Assembly (NCBI GenBank): GCA_002686995.1
Contig: NYZC01000023.1
Span: forward strand, 1-41,529
Direction of reading: 5' to 3'
Length of the DNA stretch: 41,529 nt
Source: Phycisphaeraceae bacterium
GTDB lineage: Bacteria; Planctomycetota; Phycisphaerae; Phycisphaerales; Phycisphaeraceae
Positions within the stretch are counted from its first letter, which is position 1; every line of letters starts with the position of its first letter. Of the stretch, positions 8,135 to 15,683 are shown one piece after another. A model generated the notes under the pieces. It was not told where the DNA came from. It saw only the letters and a program-made list of their open reading frames with translations, and did no database searches. The position numbers were made by a program, and so were the translations under genes.

Positions 8135-9649
8135 TTACCGGCGCGACGTCCGGCGACCTGCCAGGATCATCGTGGTGCCGGTGAGCAGAGCCAGCATCGA
8201 CGCCGGCTCCGGAATGACCGTGACCGAGAGGTTCCAGATGACCGAGTCGACGTCCTGGCGGCCTACGAGGAAGCCCAGGTGGCCGCGGTCGTTGCTCATT
8301 CTCAGGTGAGCGGTGAACGTGCCAGTGTAGGTGCCCGGGGCAAGCCCGACGGCGTCGAAGCCCACCGCGCCCGTGACCGTGTCGCCGGCGAAGATGTCCG
8401 TGTCGATTGCGATCCCGTCGACGGAGAACCCCTGGCCCACCAGCTCGGTTCCTTCGACGAACACCGACGCGCGAAGAGCGCCCTGGTGCGGCCCGGCGGC
8501 CGCGTTGCTGATCTCGATGATGCCGTTCACCGTCGGGTCGATCGTCGACCCGCTGTTGTCGCTGAGGATGGGCGGGTCGTAAAGCTCGATGCCGAAATCG
8601 ACCACTTCGGTCGGGTCGGAAGCATTCAGGTCGTCGACCACATCGACGGAGCCCTGGTACGCGCCCGAAAGGCGCCCGGCCGTGGAGAACTGGATGACGG
8701 GATTGACATCGACGGTCTCCCCGCCGTTGATCGGGATGTTCGTGTTGGCCGGGTGGGTGAAGTCACTGCCGGCTCTTTCGATAAGGGAGAACGTCGTCGG
8801 ATCACCGCCGACATTCGTCACCGACATGCCCAGGGTCCGCGTCGACGGCGACGCCGTGGTCAGATAGTTGGTCCCGACGCCCACGAGCACGCTTCCGGGC
8901 GGGTCGTTGTCACCGGGGACGATCTCCGATTCGCCGGGCAGGACGCCGCCGCCCGAACTGACGAAGTTGAGGTCGTCCATGATGAACAGACCCGTGCCGC
9001 TGTTGACGGACCCCCGGCCAAACTGCGTCCCCTGGGCGACCGGGGCAAGGTCGATGGTGATCCGGCTGATGTCAACGAGTTCGTCCGGAAATTCCGGGTC
9101 GATCGAGTACGTGAAATAGCCCTCGTATCCCGTGGTGCCGCTGAACGCGTTGAAGGTATCGAGGAATGGCGATTCAAAAATCGCGTTGCCTTCGGAGTCT
9201 TCGACGATGACGTCCATGAAGTCGAGGAACGCCGGCGTGTTCGGGTCGGAGTTCGCCCATGCCACGCCGAAATCCACTTCAGTCGTCTCGGTCGGCAACT
9301 CGATGATCAATTCAGTCGGGTCGAACCCGCCGAAGTTCTGCGGGTTGACCCAGAGTGCGTCTTCGAACGGCACCGTGGCATCGCCGGCGCCGACGAACGT
9401 GTCGTCGAACTGGATGAGATTGCCGGTCTGGTTGATGAACCGGACGCCATCGGGTGTCGTGAAGTTTCCACCGTTTGAAACGTTCTGCCAGGTGAAACCG
9501 TCTTCGCTCGACGTGAAGCTGTAGTAGAAGAAATCTCCGTTCGGCGGTGGGCCGTTACCCACCAGCCGTGTCACCACTTCCGCGGTCGCGATCGGTGATA
9601 TCGCCGCGATCAGCGCGCAACACAATATTCTCATTCGAAATTGGGACAT
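8135..9649 (-). CDS. PEP-CTERM sorting domain exported protein
   Basis: About 504 residues with an N-terminal signal peptide (FRMRILCCALIAAISPIATA, then EVV). The C-terminal sorting signal is VIPEP, a hydrophobic stretch (ASMLALLTGTTMILA) and the basic tail GRRTSRR. Such proteins are processed by exosortase and released to the surface or matrix. The body is Thr/Asp/Gly-rich and predicted beta-rich, with no catalytic motif recognised. The middle (about 240-330) looks like an Ig-like or choice-of-anchor domain. An ATG at 9658 touches the TAGGAG sequence, so the ATG at 9649, nine bases from it, is the better start. A clear terminator follows. The insertion sequence lies 129 bp upstream and may disturb its promoter. 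Confidence 0.87.
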   Translation of the reverse strand: MSQFRMRILCCALIAAISPIATAEVVTRLVGNGPPPNGDFFYYSFTSSEDGFTWQNVSNGGNFTTPDGVRFINQTGNLIQFDDTFVGAGDATVPFEDALWVNPQNFGGFDPTELIIELPTETTEVDFGVAWANSDPNTPAFLDFMDVIVEDSEGNAIFESPFLDTFNAFSGTTGYEGYFTYSIDPEFPDELVDISRITIDLAPVAQGTQFGRGSVNSGTGLFIMDDLNFVSSGGGVLPGESEIVPGDNDPPGSVLVGVGTNYLTTASPSTRTLGMSVTNVGGDPTTFSLIERAGSDFTHPANTNIPINGGETVDVNPVIQFSTAGRLSGAYQGSVDVVDDLNASDPTEVVDFGIELYDPPILSDNSGSTIDPTVNGIIEISNAAAGPHQGALRASVFVEGTELVGQGFSVDGIAIDTDIFAGDTVTGAVGFDAVGLAPGTYTGTFTAHLRMSNDRGHLGFLVGRQDVDSVIWNLSVTVIPEPASMLALLTGTTMILAGRRTSRR

Positions 9650-9713
9650 GGCGCCCATCTCCTAGATAAATACCGTTGGATATCCGCAGGCGATCGACCC
9701 CGCAGGGATGTCC

Positions 9714-9741
9714 TCTTTGACCTTTGAGTGTCTCCTCTCAC
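9714..9741. repeat. Heptamer array in the PEP-CTERM gene upstream region
   Basis: Four 7-bp units, the first two TCTTTGA and CCTTTGA, resembling the units of array D at 13387. It lies between the PEP-CTERM start and the left end of the insertion sequence. Confidence 0.6.
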
Positions 9742-9787
9742 CCAAGTATCAGATGGCACAACGTTCTCTTCACCATGACTATATCTA

Positions 9788-9802
9788 GCCCAAGTTCCGC
9801 AG
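9788..9802. repeat. Left terminal inverted repeat of the insertion sequence
   Basis: GCCCAAGTTCCGCAG, the exact reverse complement of the right end at 11738-11752. Confidence 0.9.
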
Positions 9803-9881
9803 AATTGTAGGATGAAAATTTTGTTGCTGGGTTGGAACGCAGCTGGTGACGGTGCACCGCCGACGTGATCTCTGATGGCGA

Positions 9882-9898
9882 ATGTAGTGAAGACTTTT
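9882..9898 (+). repeat. Subterminal 17-bp direct repeat, left copy
   Basis: ATGTAGTGAAGACTTTT occurs here, 40 bp before the transposase ATG, and again at 11672-11688 over the transposase stop codon. Both copies are in the same orientation inside the element. Confidence 0.85.
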
Positions 9899-9937
9899 CG
9901 AGGTCGAGAGAAGTGATTGTTCGTTTAAGATGATCGC

Positions 9938-11677
9938 ATGTTCGTTCGACCGTGTTACCGCGCGAAGAACGGAAAGCGTCATGCCTATTGGGCATTGGTG
10001 GAGTCCTACCGCACTGAGCGTGGTCCACGGCAGCGCGTGGTGGCGTATCTCGGCGACGTGGATGAGGCGGGTCGCCTCGGGGTCAAGGAAGCGGCCGACA
10101 AGAAGGGATCGAATCGCCAGCATCAGCTATTCGATGAGGTCAAACCACACTGGGTCGAGGTCGATGCCAAGGCGGTCCGGGTGGAGCGTACGCGGGAGTT
10201 TGGTGGCCCATGGCTCGGACTGGAATTGCTGAAGCGATTGGACCTGGTCTCCTTTCTCGAACGGGTCATGCGGAAAGGACGTGAGCAGATCCCTTGGCCC
10301 ACGATGTCGTTGGTCTTGGTGCTGTCCCGTCTGTGCGACCCGTCAAGTGAGTTGTATATCGCGGAACATGCATACCGGAACAGCGCGTTGATGGATCTGC
10401 TGGGTGTGCCTGAGGACAAAGTGAACGATGATCGGCTCTATCGTGCGCTGGACGAGCTTCTGCCCCACAAGTCGGCATTGGAACAACACCTGAAGGCGAA
10501 ACTGGGTGACCTGTTCGATCTGAAGTACGACCTTCTGATGTACGACGTAACGTCGACCTACTTCGAGGGAGAAGCGAAGAGGAATCCTCAAGCCCAGCGT
10601 GGTTATTCACGAGATCATCGGCCCGATTGCAAGCAAGTATGCATCGGCTTGGGGGTGAGTCAGTGTGGGATCCCGTTGGGTTACGAAGTGTTCGAAGGGA
10701 ATCGTCATGACGCGACAACCGTCGAGGAAATTGTTGAAACGATGGAATCACGTTACGGCCAGGCAGACCGGATCTGGGTTCTGGACCGAGGCATGATTAG
10801 CGATGAAAACATGGAGTTCCTCCGAGCTGAAGGACGTCGGTACATCGTGGGTACACCCAAGAGCATGCTGAAGCAGCATGAGCAGGCTCTGATAAAAGAC
10901 GACTGGGATGCGGTGCACGCAGGGCTGGAAGTGAAGCTGGTCAAGGGACCGGAGGGGGATGAGACGTTCATTCTGTGTCGAAGCCGAGATCGTCGCGAGA
11001 AAGAGAAGGCGATGCACGATCGCTTTGAGAAACGGATCGAAGAGGGACTGGTTCGACTCCGCAGCCGTTTGGAGAAGGCCAAGAAGAAACCCGACGAGCA
11101 ACAAGTTCAACGTCAGATTGGTCGCCTGTTGGAAAGAAACAGCCGAGCCGCTGGCCTATTCGACATCGACGTCAAGAGGATTGAACGTGACGGCCGACCG
11201 GGTTTGAAAGTGACGTGGAGCAAACGTCGGGAATGGCGCAGGTGGGCCGAATTGAGCGAACGCTGCTACCTGTTGCGTAGCAACGTCAACGATTGGAGCG
11301 GTCCCGATCTATGGAAGGCATACACGCAATTAACGGAAGCGGAAGCGGCATTCAGGATTCAAAAAACCGACCTGCAGATCCGCCCGGTCTGGCATCAGAA
11401 AGAAGAGCGTGTCCAGGCTCACATCCTCGTCTGCTTCCTTGCCTACGTGCTGTGGAAGACATTGGGACAGTGTTGCCGTCAGGCCGGACTCGGCGATGAA
11501 CCAAGAAGAATGTTTGATGAGCTGGCGCGACTCAAACTGGTCGACGTGTTGCTACCAACCCGCGCCGGTCCGGTGATTCGAAAACGGTGCGTCAGCCGTC
11601 CAACAGACCACCAGGCAATCCTGCTCCATCGCCTCGGTCTGAACCTGCCAACGGCATTGGAAATGACCACGATGTAG
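9938..11677 (+). CDS. IS4/IS1634-group DDE transposase
   Basis: A 579-aa transposase with an uninterrupted frame. The N-terminal part (FVRPCYRAKNGKRHAYWALV, then VAYLGDVDE) is typical of IS1634-like enzymes. The RNase H-like catalytic core has D203 (MYDVTSTYFEG), D283 (WVLDRGMIS) and the Glu of the E-A-A-F-R motif at about 469. Between the second Asp and the Glu lies a long helical insertion (about 340-430), usual in this group. It ends with AHILVCFLAYVLWKTL. No Shine-Dalgarno sequence is evident ahead of the ATG at 9938, which is common for transposases that keep expression low. All key residues are present, so the element may still be active. Confidence 0.93.
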   Translation: MFVRPCYRAKNGKRHAYWALVESYRTERGPRQRVVAYLGDVDEAGRLGVKEAADKKGSNRQHQLFDEVKPHWVEVDAKAVRVERTREFGGPWLGLELLKRLDLVSFLERVMRKGREQIPWPTMSLVLVLSRLCDPSSELYIAEHAYRNSALMDLLGVPEDKVNDDRLYRALDELLPHKSALEQHLKAKLGDLFDLKYDLLMYDVTSTYFEGEAKRNPQAQRGYSRDHRPDCKQVCIGLGVSQCGIPLGYEVFEGNRHDATTVEEIVETMESRYGQADRIWVLDRGMISDENMEFLRAEGRRYIVGTPKSMLKQHEQALIKDDWDAVHAGLEVKLVKGPEGDETFILCRSRDRREKEKAMHDRFEKRIEEGLVRLRSRLEKAKKKPDEQQVQRQIGRLLERNSRAAGLFDIDVKRIERDGRPGLKVTWSKRREWRRWAELSERCYLLRSNVNDWSGPDLWKAYTQLTEAEAAFRIQKTDLQIRPVWHQKEERVQAHILVCFLAYVLWKTLGQCCRQAGLGDEPRRMFDELARLKLVDVLLPTRAGPVIRKRCVSRPTDHQAILLHRLGLNLPTALEMTTM

Positions 11678-11688
11678 TGAAGACTTTT
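11672..11688 (+). repeat. Subterminal 17-bp direct repeat, right copy
   Basis: Identical to 9882-9898. It contains the TAG stop codon of the transposase (11675-11677). Confidence 0.85.
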
Positions 11689-11698
11689 GGCCAAAATC

Positions 11699-11722
11699 AG
11701 CCCTGGCGCTAGCGCCAGGGCT
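11699..11722. other. Perfect 24-bp palindrome at the right end of the insertion sequence
   Basis: Half-site AGCCCTGGCGCT followed by its exact complement. It comes just after a second perfect palindrome, TTTTGGCCAAAA at 11684-11695. Together they could stop transcription out of the element or form a hairpin used by the transposase. No T-run follows. Confidence 0.7.
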
Positions 11723-11737
11723 GGTCATGGGTCACAA

Positions 11738-11752
11738 CTGCGGAACTTGGGC
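11738..11752. repeat. Right terminal inverted repeat of the insertion sequence
   Basis: CTGCGGAACTTGGGC, the exact reverse complement of the left end at 9788-9802. Confidence 0.9.
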
Positions 11753-11934
11753 TAGCGCGTGGCTGCGTGTCAACCGATCGGCATCCCCATCTATTCCTTT
11801 TCCGGTATCGGTTCTGAATCACGTCCGGGCAGGGCTCACGCGAAAGGAGGCTCGGCATGGATGATGGCGCGTGATTCGAAACTGCGCGATGTGGGTGTAT
11901 TGCCGCATTCGCCGCCAGGTGCCTGCTCTCGACG

Positions 11935-13350
11935 TCAGACCCGCACTTCGGCCCACCGGTTGGACATGAACCGCCAGGCGAACAAGGCGGCGCGGACGAA
12001 CATTTCGATCCCCATCGCGATCCAGATACCGTTGAGGCCCAGTCCCGCGGGGATGGCCAGCAGCCAGGCCGCGGGCACGCGCACCAGGAACATGGATACG
12101 AGCGTCATCCACATCGTCGCCCGCGTATCGCCCGCGCCGCGCAGCGCGCCCGCCAGGACGATCTGCGTGGCGAGAAAGATCTGGAAGGGGCCGCAGATGC
12201 GCAGCGGCGTCGGGGCAAGCTCGAGCAGGGGCTCGGCGGTGGTGATCAGGCCGACGAGCCAATGGGGCACGGCCATGAACAGGATACCCATGGCGACCAT
12301 GATCGCGGCGCCGTACAGCCAGCAGAGGTTCGCCGCGCGTCGGGCCCGAACCGCGTCGCCCATGCCGAGGTACTGTCCGACCAGCGTCGATGCGGCGATG
12401 CCCATCGCGAACCCGGGAAGGAAGCTGACCGCCTCGATCCGGATGACCGTCTGGTGCGCCCCGAGCACCGCCTGGTCCGCGATGCGGCCCACGATCATGA
12501 CGACGACGAAATTGCCGAACCACATTCCGACGACCGACTCGAACATGTTCGGCAGCCCGACCCGCACGATCCGGCGCAGCGTGTGCCAGTGTGGCCGCAG
12601 CCGGTGCCAGTGCAACCGGATGACGCCACCGCGGCGCATGAGCCTGGCCAGGATCAGGATCGCACCGATGAACCAGGCGATGACCGTGCCGCTGGCGATG
12701 CCGCGCACGCCGTGGCCGCCGAACGGCTCGGGACCGTACACGAGCAGGGCGCTGACGGCGATGTTCACGACGTTGACCACCACCATGACCGCGAACGGCG
12801 TACGCGTGTCGCCGGCGCCGCGCAGAGCGGCGTTGCCGATGAGAAGCAGGGCGCTGAAGGGAGCGGCGGCGGCGAGAATGCGCAGGTAGATTGCGCACCA
12901 CGACTGGCCAAGTCCCTTCAGGCCGGTGACGGTCGCGAGCGTCGAGGCGGTGAGGAACATGGCGGCGGCCAGGGCTGCACCCACCGCCAGGGCGAGCAGC
13001 ATCGATTGCGCGAGCGCGGCGTGCGCCAGACCGCGGTGGCGGCCGCCGACGGCCCGCGCGATCAGGGCGGTCGCGCCGATGCCGACCGCCGACTGGATGA
13101 TCATCATCAGCCAGGAGAAGAACCCGCCGACGCCGATCGCGTCCGCGGCGGCCACCGCCGTATCGGCCGGCTGAAGGTGGCCGGCCAGCGCGAGATCGAC
13201 CACGCCGACCATGAAGCTCATCAATTGCTCGAGCAGCGGCCAGACGGACAACGCCAGAACCTGTCGCGGAAGCGAAAGGTGGGCCAGCCGCCCGGGCAGC
13301 TGACCGGAACGCGCCGAGTCGGTGCTCGGTCTGGATCGCCCGATGATCAT
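11935..13350 (-). CDS. MATE family multidrug/toxin efflux transporter
   Basis: A 471-aa inner-membrane protein with about 12 hydrophobic segments arranged as two similar halves, typical of cation-coupled MATE exporters (NorM/DinF class). Recognisable parts are MSFMVGVVDLALAGHLQ in helix 1-2, GAGDTRTPFAVMV in the first half, and its repeat GAGDTRATMWMTLVSMF in the second half. GALRGAGDT is a strong family mark. The start codon lies 12 bases after a strong AGGAGGT ribosome site, but inside a perfect 26-bp palindrome (13334-13359). The drug or metabolite carried is unknown. The gene ends about 180 bp from the insertion sequence. Confidence 0.92.
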   Translation of the reverse strand: MIIGRSRPSTDSARSGQLPGRLAHLSLPRQVLALSVWPLLEQLMSFMVGVVDLALAGHLQPADTAVAAADAIGVGGFFSWLMMIIQSAVGIGATALIARAVGGRHRGLAHAALAQSMLLALAVGAALAAAMFLTASTLATVTGLKGLGQSWCAIYLRILAAAAPFSALLLIGNAALRGAGDTRTPFAVMVVVNVVNIAVSALLVYGPEPFGGHGVRGIASGTVIAWFIGAILILARLMRRGGVIRLHWHRLRPHWHTLRRIVRVGLPNMFESVVGMWFGNFVVVMIVGRIADQAVLGAHQTVIRIEAVSFLPGFAMGIAASTLVGQYLGMGDAVRARRAANLCWLYGAAIMVAMGILFMAVPHWLVGLITTAEPLLELAPTPLRICGPFQIFLATQIVLAGALRGAGDTRATMWMTLVSMFLVRVPAAWLLAIPAGLGLNGIWIAMGIEMFVRAALFAWRFMSNRWAEVRV

Positions 13351-13359
13351 CGGGCGATC
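13334..13359. promoter_or_regulatory. Perfect 26-bp palindrome over the MATE start codon
   Basis: Half-site GATCGCCCGATGA and its exact complement, centred a few bases inside the gene. As RNA it would pair the AUG into a stem just after the Shine-Dalgarno sequence; as DNA it could bind a dimeric repressor. Either would control efflux-pump expression. Confidence 0.6.
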
Positions 13360-13386
13360 TTACCTCCTCGAACCCGCGCGCAGACG

Positions 13387-13442
13387 ACTTTCGCCCTGGA
13401 CTTTCGACCTTTGACTTTGGACTTTCGACCTTCTCACTTCCC
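13387..13442. repeat. Heptamer array D, eight units
   Basis: Eight 7-bp units in register; CTTTCGA occurs at 13401 and 13422, with CCTTTGA and CTTTGGA between. It ends four bases before the SDR stop codon and starts 37 bp from the MATE start. Confidence 0.85.
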
Positions 13443-13446
13443 GTCC

Positions 13447-14208
13447 TCAAAGCATGAGATGGCCGCCGTTGACATGAACGGTTTCGCCGGTGATGAAGCC
13501 GCCGGCCGGCGAGGCGAGCAGGAGCGTGATGCCGGCGATGTCCTCGGGCTTGCCGTCGTGGCCGAGCGGAATGAGATCGATGAGCTGCCGGTACTGCTCC
13601 GGTGGGGTGTACCGGTGGTGGATGCGCGTGTCGATGATCCCCGGCGCGACCGTGTTCACCGTGATCCCTCGCGGCGCCAGCTCGCGCGCCATGCAACGGG
13701 TCATGGTGATGACGCCCGCCTTCGCAGCGCCGTAGGGGCTGCCGCCGACGCCACCGCCCGTGTGGCCGGACATCGAGGTGATGCTGATGATTCGACCGTC
13801 CTGGTCGGACAGGTGCGGAATCGCGGCCTTGCAGCAGAGAAACACGCTGGTGAGGTTCAGCTCGAGCGTGTCGTTCCACACGTCCAGGGAAAGCTCGGCG
13901 ACGGGCAGCTTCGGCTGGTTGACGTTGCCCGCGTTGTTGACGAGCACGTCCAGCCCGCCGAACTCGCCGATCGCGAGGTCGACCATGGCTCTGACGTCAT
14001 CCCAGACACGCACGTCCGCCCGGCAGGCCAGCGCGCGCCCCGGGCCCGACTCGATCTCGGCGACCGTTTCGTTCGCCTCGTTCTCGCTCCGGCTGTAGTT
14101 GACGACGACGTTCGCGCCGGCCGCGCCGAAGGCGATCGAGAGGGCGCGTCCGATGCCGGTGCCGCCGCCGGTGACGATGACCGTCCTGCCGGTGAAGTCG
14201 AGTTTCAT
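13447..14208 (-). CDS. SDR family oxidoreductase (FabG-like)
   Basis: A 253-aa classical short-chain dehydrogenase/reductase. The NAD(P) loop is GGGTGIGRA near residue 12-20, the NNAG motif appears as VNNAGN, and the active-site Y-x3-K appears as SPYGAAKAG preceded by a Ser in SITSMS. The C-terminus has the FabG-like run LLLASPAGGFITGETVHVNGG. Residues NYSRSEN in the second beta-alpha unit follow the NADP-preferring pattern. An AAGGAG sits seven bases ahead of the ATG. It could be a 3-oxoacyl-ACP reductase or a relative acting on another alcohol; no fatty-acid genes lie beside it, so the substrate is open. Confidence 0.88.
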   Translation of the reverse strand: MKLDFTGRTVIVTGGGTGIGRALSIAFGAAGANVVVNYSRSENEANETVAEIESGPGRALACRADVRVWDDVRAMVDLAIGEFGGLDVLVNNAGNVNQPKLPVAELSLDVWNDTLELNLTSVFLCCKAAIPHLSDQDGRIISITSMSGHTGGGVGGSPYGAAKAGVITMTRCMARELAPRGITVNTVAPGIIDTRIHHRYTPPEQYRQLIDLIPLGHDGKPEDIAGITLLLASPAGGFITGETVHVNGGHLML

Positions 14209-14252
14209 TTCGTGCTCCTTCGAAGGGTCGACATGTTAGCTCAATGGACGTC

Positions 14253-14280
14253 GGGCGAGGGGCGAGGGGCGTGGGGCGGG
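14253..14280. repeat. Heptamer array E, G-rich
   Basis: Four 7-bp units: GGGCGAG twice, then GGGCGTG and GGGCGGG. It lies in the divergent spacer between the SDR and M20 genes. Confidence 0.8.
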
Positions 14281-14323
14281 TCGCCGTCGCAAAGCGCGCG
14301 GATGAGCCACAGGCCGCCCATCG

Positions 14324-14365
14324 CTTTTCACTTGACACTCGACCCTTGACTTCTGACACTTTTTC
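14324..14365. repeat. Heptamer array F abutting the M20 start codon
   Basis: Six 7-bp units of the type CTTGACA and CTCGACC, ending two bases before the ATG at 14368. No ribosome-binding site remains. The unit CTTGACA contains a -35 hexamer sequence, but no -10 follows at the right distance. Confidence 0.8.
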
Positions 14366-14367
14366 CC

Positions 14368-15564
14368 ATGTCCGCCCTGGCTCCTTCCTCGTGCGAAAGC
14401 CTGCTTCAGTCGATGGTCGCCATCGACTCGGTGAACGGGAACATCTCGGGTCGCAACGATGCCGAGCGCGCCATCGCCGAGCATCTCGACGCCGTCGGCA
14501 GCGACATGGGCCTGGAGACGACGCGGCTGCCGGTCGAGGGCACCGACACCTTCAACCTGCTCGTCACCCACCGTGTCGGCGACGCCGCCCCGTGGCTGCT
14601 GTTCGAGAGTCACATGGACACCGTCAGCGTCGAGGGAATGAGCATCGACCCGTTCGGCGGTCGGATCGAGGGCGGCCGGATGTTCGGTCGCGGCGCGTGC
14701 GACACGAAGGCGTCCGGGGCGACGATGCTCTGTGCGCTGGCCGACTACGCTCGTCAGGATGCTCGTCAGGATGCTCGTCAGGACGCAAGGCCGAACAACG
14801 TGGCGCTGGTGTTCACGACGGACGAGGAGATCGGCAAGGGCGGGATCAAGGCATTCGTAGACGATCATCTGCCCGGTCTGGGCTGGCGGCCCTTCGGCGC
14901 GGTCGTCGGCGAGCCGACGATGATGAAGCCGGTGATCGCGCACAACGGCATCCGACGCTGGCCCATCCGCACGCGCGGCGTGGCGGCGCACTCATGCGCG
15001 CCGTCGCTCGGACGATCGGCGATCAGCATGATGGTGAAGGTCATCGACGCGATCGAATCGCATTACATCTCGAGCCTGACCACCGACCACCCGCTCACCG
15101 GCAAGGCGCAGTGCAGCATCAACATCATCGAGGGCGGGGCGCAGATCAACATCATTCCGGAGCACTGCGAGATCCGTATCGACCGGCGGATCGTGCCGGG
15201 CGAGGACAGCGCGGCGGTGCCCGGGGCGGTCGAGGAGGTGCTCGACCGGCTGAGGCTGGCGCACCCGGAGATCCAAGTCGAGCAGGGCGAGCCCTACATC
15301 GTCGACGCGCCGCTCGATCCGGCGGCCGGCGCGGATTTCACCGCGACGGTCCAGGACGTGCTGAACGAGATGGGGCGCGACAGCGTCCCCGAGGGCGCCC
15401 AGTACGGCACGGACGCGAGCCAACTGGCCGAGATCAGGGTGCCCGCCGTCGTCATCGGACCGGGCGACATCGCGCAGGCCCACACGCATGACGAATGGAT
15501 CGAAGTCGAGCAGCTTGGGATCGCGGCGGAGTTCTACGGAAGATTGATGCGGTGCGAGGCCTAG
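14368..15564 (+). CDS. M20 family metallopeptidase / amidohydrolase (ArgE/DapE type)
   Basis: A 398-aa cytoplasmic di-zinc hydrolase of the ArgE/DapE/ACY1 group, which cleaves N-acyl or peptide bonds of small molecules. Metal and catalytic residues are visible: HMDTVS (His ligand and Asp), the bridging Asp in GRGACDTKASG, the catalytic Glu pair in TTDEEIGKGG, a Glu/Asp ligand in GEPTMMKP, and the late His in AQAHTHDEW. The dimerisation (lid) domain lies between about 190 and 300. A tandem repeat A-R-Q-D occurs three times near residues 128-139, encoded by 12-bp DNA repeats. The start has heptamers instead of a ribosome site. ArgE, DapE and dipeptidase activities cannot be separated by eye. 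Confidence 0.9.
   Translation: MSALAPSSCESLLQSMVAIDSVNGNISGRNDAERAIAEHLDAVGSDMGLETTRLPVEGTDTFNLLVTHRVGDAAPWLLFESHMDTVSVEGMSIDPFGGRIEGGRMFGRGACDTKASGATMLCALADYARQDARQDARQDARPNNVALVFTTDEEIGKGGIKAFVDDHLPGLGWRPFGAVVGEPTMMKPVIAHNGIRRWPIRTRGVAAHSCAPSLGRSAISMMVKVIDAIESHYISSLTTDHPLTGKAQCSINIIEGGAQINIIPEHCEIRIDRRIVPGEDSAAVPGAVEEVLDRLRLAHPEIQVEQGEPYIVDAPLDPAAGADFTATVQDVLNEMGRDSVPEGAQYGTDASQLAEIRVPAVVIGPGDIAQAHTHDEWIEVEQLGIAAEFYGRLMRCEA
14749..14784 (+). repeat. 12-bp coding tandem repeat, three copies
   Basis: GCTCGTCAGGAT twice and GCTCGTCAGGAC once, in frame, encoding A-R-Q-D three times in the M20 peptidase. The near-identity at third positions points to recent slippage expansion. Confidence 0.9.
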
Positions 15565-15641
15565 GGCCTGGGGAGGGGGCGGCAGGGGTGCCCGGGAAAC
15601 AATCCGATGGTCCGAACGGCGCGCGCTGATACCGTATGTCG

Positions 15642-15669
15642 TTTCGAATTTTCGATTCTGAATTTCCCG
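15642..15669. repeat. Heptamer array H in a convergent spacer
   Basis: Four 7-bp units (TTTCGAA, TTTTCGA, then two related) between the ends of the M20 gene and the 466-aa protein gene. A weaker G-rich set (GGCCTAG, GGCCTGG) overlaps the M20 stop at 15558-15578. Confidence 0.7.
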
Positions 15670-15683
15670 CGCGCGGCAACGAC

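Larger units (their letters stand above)
9788..11752 (+). mobile_element. Insertion sequence of the IS4/IS1634 group, complete
   Basis: A 1,965-bp element bounded by 15-bp perfect terminal inverted repeats (GCCCAAGTTCCGCAG at 9788-9802, complement at 11738-11752). The flanking bases CTA/TAG extend the match to 18 bp if counted. One full transposase gene lies inside. The flanks (ending ATATCTA on the left, starting TAGCGCG on the right) show no obvious short target duplication. The family is known for target duplications of varying and sometimes great length, so an old, eroded or long duplication is possible. Base composition is visibly lower in GC than the neighbours, which supports recent arrival. 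Confidence 0.9.
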
